A stretch of DNA of 9,210 nt. It comes from Patescibacteria group bacterium. GTDB lineage: Bacteria; Patescibacteria; Microgenomatia; Daviesbacterales; UBA10151. The notes under the pieces are model-generated. The model did not search any database and was not told where the DNA came from. It saw nothing but the letters and a program-made list of their open reading frames with translations. The stretch covers positions 1 through 9,210 of the forward strand of contig JAMDBX010000016.1 in the NCBI GenBank assembly GCA_023487645.1, written 5' to 3'. Of the stretch, positions 6,527 to 9,210 are shown piece by piece. A program made the translations under genes and the position numbers. Position 1 is the stretch's first letter; every line of letters begins with the position of its first letter.

Positions 6527-7058
6527 CCCGTTCACCAGCGCTTCCTAAAAAATTAATAGAGACAGCTAGCGTATTTATAGTTGAGTGAGCAGCAACTGCA
6601 TGAAGGTAACCTCTCTCTCTAACTATTTTCCACAAAAATAATCCACTTAGAAATTGATATGCCGGTAATGCATTAGACTCTAGTTCAATTTGTCCGGAAG
6701 CTTTATCGTGTTTTAAATTATGGACAGAACTGAATAAGGCTGCTATCGGCACCCCTACTTTCCATAAAGTTCCATTAAATCTTCGCAGTAATAAATTAGG
6801 TACTCCTCTAAATATCCACTCTTCAGAAACAGGTGCACCAACAGTGGTATAAAGAAGACTAAGTCCGGGATTGGCTTCTGCCCACGCTATCTCTTCAGGA
6901 TCTCTTACACCCCTGTTTCCAATCATAATACCGGTTTCTTGCTCGATCCTTGAAGAAACAGGCAAGGTAGCATGCATCGCAACAGCTAACATACCGGCTT
7001 GCTTTATAGTGGTGGTTATCGGCACATCTTTACTCTTCCCGCTAATGCCTAGAAGCAT
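6510..7058 (-). CDS. CPBP/CAAX-type intramembrane protease
   Basis: The protein carries the three signature motifs of the CPBP (CAAX protease and bacteriocin-processing, Abi) family: EEWIFR (EExxxR), FSSVH (FxxxH) and HSTIN (HxxxN). In characterised members these form a buried catalytic site in the membrane; roles range from prenyl-protein processing to bacteriocin immunity, and the substrate here is unknown. Hydrophobic stretches are moderate, around QAGMLAVAMHA, GVPIAALFSSV and the segment before HSTIN. The protein (182 aa from the first ATG) is short for the family. The frame stays open upstream to a stop at 7130-7128, and the extra codons spell SRRKFLK directly before the ATG, so the true N-terminus may lie upstream although no ATG, GTG or TTG occurs there. 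It converges on the 271-residue gene with a 17-nt overlap. Confidence 0.82.
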   Translation of the reverse strand: MLLGISGKSKDVPITTTIKQAGMLAVAMHATLPVSSRIEQETGIMIGNRGVRDPEEIAWAEANPGLSLLYTTVGAPVSEEWIFRGVPNLLLRRFNGTLWKVGVPIAALFSSVHNLKHDKASGQIELESNALPAYQFLSGLFLWKIVRERGYLHAVAAHSTINTLAVSINFLGSAGERVKGLK

Positions 7059-7115
7059 TTTCAGAAACTTTCTTCTGCTGATATTAGGATGTTCTTCTCT
7101 GTGTTCAGCTGTTAT
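7059..7115 (-). other. Open frame upstream of the protease start, encoding a Tat-like motif
   Basis: Between the promoter and the ATG at 7058 the reading frame is open. It translates as a charged segment with HREEHPNI followed by SRRKFLK, an exact match to the twin-arginine consensus (S/T)RRxFLK. The -10 box would start transcription near 7120. The only unusual initiator candidates in frame are ATA at 7115-7113 and ATC at 7082-7080. Either initiation is non-canonical, or the motif is chance sequence in a 60-nt leader, or a base is wrong. Confidence 0.45.
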
Positions 7116-7126
7116 AAAGGATACAA

Positions 7127-7155
7127 ATTATAACATCTTCAAGAAAAAGATACAA
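7127..7155 (-). promoter_or_regulatory. Promoter of the CPBP protease gene
   Basis: On the - strand TTGTAT (7155-7150), a 17-nt spacer and a perfect TATAAT (7132-7127) form a good promoter. The expected start site is near 7120, about 62 nt before the first ATG, which is out of line with the near-zero leaders elsewhere in the window. Confidence 0.6.
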
Positions 7156-7221
7156 ATATTATGGGCTATATTGCGCTCTTGTCAACCTTTCTTTCTACCA
7201 TCCAATAAACTAACCCAACTA

Positions 7222-7245
7222 GCCTTCCACCTCGGAGGTGTAGGC
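7222..7245. repeat. Imperfect palindrome in the intergenic region
   Basis: CACCTC (7228-7233) and GAGGTG (7235-7240) are inverted around a single G, and GCCT/AGGC flank them outside a short mismatch. The element lies between the divergent promoters of the protease gene and the gene at 7326. It is not followed by a T run on either strand, so it is not an intrinsic terminator. An operator or small hairpin is possible; chance cannot be excluded. The rest of the roughly 200-nt gap shows only the promoters listed. Confidence 0.35.
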
Positions 7246-7282
7246 ACCATCATACACCCTTAAATGTTTCAAAACCGATAGT

Positions 7283-7310
7283 TTGACTTTTAGATTCTTC
7301 CATATATAAT
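7283..7310 (+). promoter_or_regulatory. Promoter of the gene at 7326
   Basis: TTGACT (7283-7288), a 16-nt spacer and a perfect TATAAT (7305-7310). The start site would fall near 7317, leaving about 9 nt before the ATG and no Shine-Dalgarno. Confidence 0.65.
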
Positions 7311-7325
7311 TACGTTTATAGTTTT

Positions 7326-7748
7326 ATGCTAAAAGTTGATCACGGAAGAGAAACCGGTATCCAAAAAGGAATATTACAAGCAGTAGTAAAGGGTGAAATC
7401 GGAATCGCCTCTCACACTCCCCAGGAAGCTCTAGCTCGGCTTGCTGAAAGAATGCGGGCAAGGATTTTAGTATGCAGCAGGCAAATAAAACCTACTTATG
7501 AAATTGAGTCTGAAGAAGATTTCCTTAATCCAATGCGTTCACTGCGCAGAGCACTTTTAAGTGGGAATGCTGAGGTAGGGGCTCTGATCCTTAAAGGGGA
7601 CATTGCAACCGGAAGCAGAGTGATCGCCTCTTTGAAAAATACACCTGATTTGCCTGGAAAATATCATAGAACTGTATTAACAACTTTAATATCAAGACAA
7701 GTAGCACAGGATATGCATGATCTTGGAGTTCTCAAGAGGGCACAATAA
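7326..7748 (+). CDS. Uncharacterised 140-residue protein
   Basis: I do not recognise this protein. It has no signal peptide or membrane segment and appears soluble and helix-rich. Visible segments are TGIQKGILQAVVKGEIGIASHTPQEALARLAERM, a short strand RILVCSRQIKPTYEI, an acidic stretch ESEEDF, a basic helix MRSLRRALL, the segment EVGALILKGDIATGSRVIASL and a C-terminal helix. Arg outnumbers Lys (13 to 8), as in the 271-residue protein at 5711, but I see no shared sequence motif between them. The ATG follows a promoter by 15 nt with no ribosome binding site. The next gene has its own promoter, so this one is probably monocistronic. Confidence 0.72.
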   Translation: MLKVDHGRETGIQKGILQAVVKGEIGIASHTPQEALARLAERMRARILVCSRQIKPTYEIESEEDFLNPMRSLRRALLSGNAEVGALILKGDIATGSRVIASLKNTPDLPGKYHRTVLTTLISRQVAQDMHDLGVLKRAQ

Positions 7749-7766
7749 TAAAACAAAGAAAAATAC

Positions 7767-7795
7767 TTGATTCAAAGTTTCTATTCAACTAGACT
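7767..7795 (+). promoter_or_regulatory. Promoter placing the start site at the GTG at 7802
   Basis: TTGATT (7767-7772), a 17-nt spacer and TAGACT (7790-7795). Only 6 nt separate the -10 from the GTG at 7802, so transcription should begin at the start codon. The -10 matches consensus at 4 of 6 positions. Confidence 0.55.
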
Positions 7796-7801
7796 GGAAT
7801 T

Positions 7802-9208
7802 GTGACCCGTGATTTAACCGGCCTTTTTTTTCCTAAATCAGTTTGTGTTATCGGTGCATCACGCAACCAGGGAAAAGTTGGAGCCATAGTTTTAAAAAAT
7901 ATTATTGATTCCGGCTTTAAGGGAAAAATTTATCCGGTCAATCCAAATACCAGTGAACTTGATGATTTAAATTGTTATAAAGATGTTGCAAGTCTTCCTG
8001 AAATTCCTGATCTGGCAGTTATCGCCATACCTGCTACCCAGGTGCTTGAAGTACTAAAAGAAATCGGGGAAAAGGGTATTAAAAACGCCGTAGTTTTTTC
8101 TGCCGGGTTTAAAGAAACCGGGGAAGAGGGAGAGAGGCTGGAAAAAGAGTTAATTAATATTGCCGAAAGTAAAAATATTAATGTTTTAGGTCCGAATTGC
8201 TTAGGGTTTGTTAATAACCTCGTCCCGATTAATGTTACCTTTGGAGAAGTTGCCGGCCAAAGCGGCAATTTAAGATTTATTTCCCAATCCGGGGCTATCG
8301 CCTCAAGCCTTTTTGACTGGTGCAAAACCAACAAGTTAGGATTTTCCGAGTTTATAACTTTAGGGAATAAAGCTGTGATAAATGAAAATGATATTTTAGG
8401 GTATTTCCAGAAACACGCTCGCAAGGCGTCCCCTTGCGAGGCTAATTTACCAGGCACTCTGCCAATTGGACTTTACCTGGAGTCAATTTCAAAAGGATCG
8501 CAGTTTTTAAAATTAACTAGCGAGATTGCAAAACAAGACCCGATATTTATCTTAAAACCCGGTAAAACCGAGGCTGCCTCCAAAGCCATGCAGTCGCACA
8601 CCGGGGCAATTGCAGTGGAGGATGCTGTTTTGGACGCGGCACTCTTTCAAGCAGGAGTAATTCGTTGCCAGACACTGGAAGATTTTTTTGACCTCTCACG
8701 CAGTTTCAGTTGGAACCAGAGCCCTAAAGGAGATAAAGTTGCAATTATTTCTAATGCGGGAGGTCCGGCAGTTATTTCAGCAGATGCCGTAATAAGCGAG
8801 GGGTTGAAGCTGGCGGAATTTGATACGGAAACTCATGAGAAACTTCTGGAAATATTGCCCCGTTATGCAGGTATCTTAAACCCCGTAGATGTTTTAGGAG
8901 ATGCTTTGGCAGATAGGTATGCAAATGCCTCGGAAATAATTTTACAAAATAAAGAGGTTGACGCTTTAGTTGTAATTTTAACTCCCCAAATCATGACTCA
9001 AATTGAACAAACTGCTGATAGCCTGGGAAGGTTATCGGAAAAATATCAAAAGCCGATTTTTTGTTCGTTTATCGGGGGCAGCTTAGTACTGGAGGGTGAA
9101 CAAGAGCTTAATAAATTAAAGATTCCAAGCTTCAGGTTTCCCGAACGGGCAATTTGGGCAACCGGCAAGATGTGGCAATTTAGGAAACTCCACCTTGAAG
9201 AACCCTAG
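7802..9208 (+). CDS. NDP-forming acyl-CoA synthetase, alpha subunit
   Basis: Enzymes of this family interconvert acetyl- or acyl-CoA plus ADP and phosphate with the free acid, CoA and ATP, usually yielding ATP at the end of fermentation. The 468-residue alpha chain begins with a CoA-binding Rossmann fold (LFFPKSVCVIGASRNQGKVG, then GKIYPVNPN). It continues with LGPNCLGFVN and ISQSGAIASSLFDW of the succinyl-CoA-ligase-like domain, and SHTGAIAVEDAVLDAALFQAGV (from about 264), whose His is the likely phosphorylated residue. It ends in FRFPERAIWATGKMWQFRKL, as complete alpha chains do. The ATP-grasp beta part is not fused; it may lie downstream of the window or elsewhere. Between ENDIL and LYLESI there are about 11 residues more than I expect, containing a DNA palindrome (8418-8440). 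The GTG start is supported by the family N-terminus and the promoter 6 nt upstream; there is no Shine-Dalgarno. Confidence 0.9.
   Translation: MTRDLTGLFFPKSVCVIGASRNQGKVGAIVLKNIIDSGFKGKIYPVNPNTSELDDLNCYKDVASLPEIPDLAVIAIPATQVLEVLKEIGEKGIKNAVVFSAGFKETGEEGERLEKELINIAESKNINVLGPNCLGFVNNLVPINVTFGEVAGQSGNLRFISQSGAIASSLFDWCKTNKLGFSEFITLGNKAVINENDILGYFQKHARKASPCEANLPGTLPIGLYLESISKGSQFLKLTSEIAKQDPIFILKPGKTEAASKAMQSHTGAIAVEDAVLDAALFQAGVIRCQTLEDFFDLSRSFSWNQSPKGDKVAIISNAGGPAVISADAVISEGLKLAEFDTETHEKLLEILPRYAGILNPVDVLGDALADRYANASEIILQNKEVDALVVILTPQIMTQIEQTADSLGRLSEKYQKPIFCSFIGGSLVLEGEQELNKLKIPSFRFPERAIWATGKMWQFRKLHLEEP
8418..8440. repeat. Perfect 9-bp palindrome inside the synthetase gene
   Basis: CTCGCAAGG (8418-8426) and CCTTGCGAG (8432-8440) are exact inverted repeats around a 5-nt loop. 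The element is GC-rich against AT-rich surroundings and is read in frame as part of a non-conserved loop (ARKASPCEA). No second copy exists in the window. It resembles, in concept, small palindromic elements that insert in frame into protein genes in Rickettsia; family membership is not claimed. Confidence 0.65.
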
Positions 9209-9210
9209 CC

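Noticed and set aside
6871..7263. A 130-codon + strand frame covering the protease start and the intergenic gap.
   Set aside because: Its first half is antisense to the protease gene and it runs across the protease promoter; its composition is not protein-like and it has no start signal.
7975..8457. A 160-codon - strand frame inside the acyl-CoA synthetase gene.
   Set aside because: It is antisense to strongly conserved coding sequence and has no promoter or ribosome binding site.
1..9210. tRNA, rRNA, CRISPR array or insertion sequence.
   Set aside because: No cloverleaf, rRNA-like conserved segment, regularly spaced repeat or transposase sequence was seen on either strand.

Overview
The window looks like a piece of a small, AT-rich bacterial genome. 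The style resembles Candidate Phyla Radiation (Patescibacteria) relatives such as the Microgenomates group. That is inferred from lysine-rich, compact proteins, very short intergenic gaps, overlapping genes, an NDP-forming acyl-CoA synthetase alpha subunit, a small bacterial PH-domain membrane protein and a simple KdpD-like kinase. TGA is a real stop codon (it ends ribE and ribH), so this is the standard bacterial code and not the TGA=Gly code of Gracilibacteria-type lineages. The lineage assignment is an inference from style; no rRNA or marker gene is present.

Bases 1-3125 hold a riboflavin (vitamin B2) cluster. ribD is on the + strand, and a tight ribE-ribH-ribBA operon is on the - strand, driven by a near-consensus promoter at 3125-3097. 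Between them they cover all the dedicated enzymes (the phosphatase step is not expected here). ribD and ribBA meet tail to tail at about 980-989, and both lose their conserved C-terminal segments exactly there, each reading into the antisense of the other. This is either a genuine deletion fused at a run of T or an assembly chimera, and it is the most important thing to check.

Bases 3126-4565 carry, on the + strand, an unrecognised 144-residue protein, a two-helix membrane protein with a bacterial PH-like domain (preceded by the only strong Shine-Dalgarno in the window), and an overlapping 66-residue two-helix membrane protein. On the - strand, 5618-4533 encodes a membrane histidine kinase with a KdpD-type (DUF4118-like) membrane sensor and no response regulator nearby.

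Bases 5626-7748 form a group of little-known genes: an unrecognised 271-residue protein (+), a CPBP/CAAX-type protease (-) with all three family motifs and a twin-arginine-like motif encoded upstream of its first ATG, and an unrecognised 140-residue protein (+). The two unrecognised proteins have more Arg than Lys, unlike the riboflavin genes. Bases 7802-9208 encode the complete alpha (CoA-binding, phosphohistidine) subunit of an NDP-forming acyl-CoA synthetase, with an in-frame insertion that contains a perfect 9-bp palindrome.

Two window-wide themes stand out. First, most genes that start a transcript have a sigma-70-like promoter placed so that transcription should begin at, or within about 10 nt of, the start codon, with no Shine-Dalgarno; this suggests largely leaderless mRNAs. 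Second, all three convergent gene pairs overlap at their 3' ends, and I see no intrinsic terminator anywhere.
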